Both the position numbers and the translations under genes were made by a program. From positions 124,001 through 188,000 of the forward strand of contig JBEONO010000003.1 of assembly GCA_040544425.1 (NCBI GenBank): a stretch of DNA of 64,000 nucleotides, in the 5' to 3' direction. Below, piece after piece: positions 63,481 through 64,000 of the stretch. The number at the start of each line of letters is the position of its first letter. Position 1 is the stretch's first letter. The stretch comes from Solimicrobium sp040544425. Lineage in GTDB: Bacteria > Pseudomonadota > Gammaproteobacteria > Burkholderiales > Burkholderiaceae_D. The notes below the pieces were generated by a model that ran no database searches, had not been told where the DNA came from, and saw nothing but the letters and a program-made list of their open reading frames with translations.

Positions 63481-64000
63481 ATGAAAATATATCCAGTCAT
63501 TCTGTCCGGTGGTTCCGGCACTCGCCTGTGGCCCTTGTCACGTTCGGCCAAACCGAAGCAGTTGCTGCCGCTGGTGTCTGGTTTGTCGATGCTTCAGGAG
63601 ACTGTGTTACGCCTGCACGCCTGGCCTGAATTGATGCCGCCGCTGTTTGTGGCTGGTAATGAACACCGTTTCATGATTGCCGAGCAGTTGCGTTCGATTG
63701 AAATCGCTCCGCTGAATATATTACTGGAACCGTTTGGCAAGAATACAGCTCCCGCCATCGCTGCGGCAGCGCATTTTTTAAAGAAGACTGATCCCGATGC
63801 GATCATGCTGGTATTGCCTGCCGATCACGTAATCAATAACGTTGATGCATTTCGTGACGCAACTTTAAGAGCTCTCAAAGCCCTGCAACCCGATGGCTTA
63901 ATTACCTTCGGCATCGTGCCGACCACACCTGAGACTGGTTATGGGTATATCCGCCGTGGTGAACCGGTTACACCAGGCAGTGACAGTTATAAAGTCGATG
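63481..64000 (+). CDS. manC: Mannose-1-phosphate guanylyltransferase (partial at window edge)
   Basis: The first 173 codons run off the right end of the window without a stop. GGSGTRLWPLSR (about 10-21) and KPKQLLPL are the pyrophosphorylase signature, then EPFGKNTAPAIAAAA and LPADHV. It makes GDP-mannose, the precursor for gmd/fcl. Whether a phosphomannose-isomerase domain follows cannot be seen. Confidence 0.95.
   Translation, partial: MKIYPVILSGGSGTRLWPLSRSAKPKQLLPLVSGLSMLQETVLRLHAWPELMPPLFVAGNEHRFMIAEQLRSIEIAPLNILLEPFGKNTAPAIAAAAHFLKKTDPDAIMLVLPADHVINNVDAFRDATLRALKALQPDGLITFGIVPTTPETGYGYIRRGEPVTPGSDSYKVD

Overview
The window reads as chromosomal DNA of a betaproteobacterium, most likely Burkholderiales and possibly close to Oxalobacteraceae. 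This rests on the epsD-epsE-epsF-epsG-xrtB-epsI order of an exosortase B exopolysaccharide locus, PEP-CTERM proteins, SapC, and moderately GC-rich coding sequence. No rRNA, tRNA or CRISPR array was seen. Species assignment is inference.

Layout. (1) 1-3200 is accessory: a type IV AbiEi/AbiEii toxin-antitoxin pair behind a long inverted-repeat operator, a palindromic repeat element, and a decayed hipBA locus (hipA has an in-frame stop exactly before its metal-binding Asp; hipB is a C-terminal remnant). (2) 3613-6157 holds two AT-richer genes for secreted proteins, one with a PEP-CTERM sorting tail and one of unknown function, closed by a clear terminator. (3) 6326-24625 is a tightly packed block on one strand: two-partner secretion transporter, a 3599-residue haemagglutinin-like exoprotein, an ExbB-type proton channel with a large DUF2341/LamG periplasmic part, two ExbD proteins, a TonB-like protein, a porin and a periplasmic coiled-coil protein. 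It looks like a dedicated energised surface-protein system. (4) 24626-27240 has a palindrome with 14-bp tandem repeats, a TPR gene and an AbrB / MNT nucleotidyltransferase / HEPN trio. (5) 27571-37517 is a type II secretion-like operon: one major pseudopilin, GspF, GspE, four PilM/N/O/P-like assembly proteins, a secretin with an extra cohesin-like tail, and three more pseudopilins. (6) 37656-51879 holds a SapC protein, a miniature PEP-CTERM protein, the export and exosortase genes, GDP-fucose synthesis genes, glycosyltransferases and an asparagine synthetase-like protein. (7) 51921-52849 is a PIN-like/RHH toxin-antitoxin pair on the opposite strand. (8) 53480-64000 is a second exopolysaccharide operon (WcaI, flippase, polymerase, an unrecognised secreted protein, acyltransferases, an SGNH protein, a CgeB-like glycosyltransferase) and the start of manC, cut by the window edge.

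How the parts fit. ManC, Gmd and Fcl would give GDP-mannose and GDP-L-fucose for a colanic-acid-like polymer, which Wzx/Wzy-type proteins and EpsE/EpsF would flip, polymerise and export. XrtB would process PEP-CTERM proteins that associate with it. The initiating glycosyltransferase and the prepilin peptidase are not in the window.

The most notable regulatory observation is a shared promoter layout in front of several operons: two GTCA-type 7-mers at 11-nt period, then exactly 10 nt, then a -10-like hexamer. This is the geometry of PhoB-activated promoters and suggests that polymer synthesis, and perhaps the secretion systems, respond to phosphate or to a related OmpR-family regulator.
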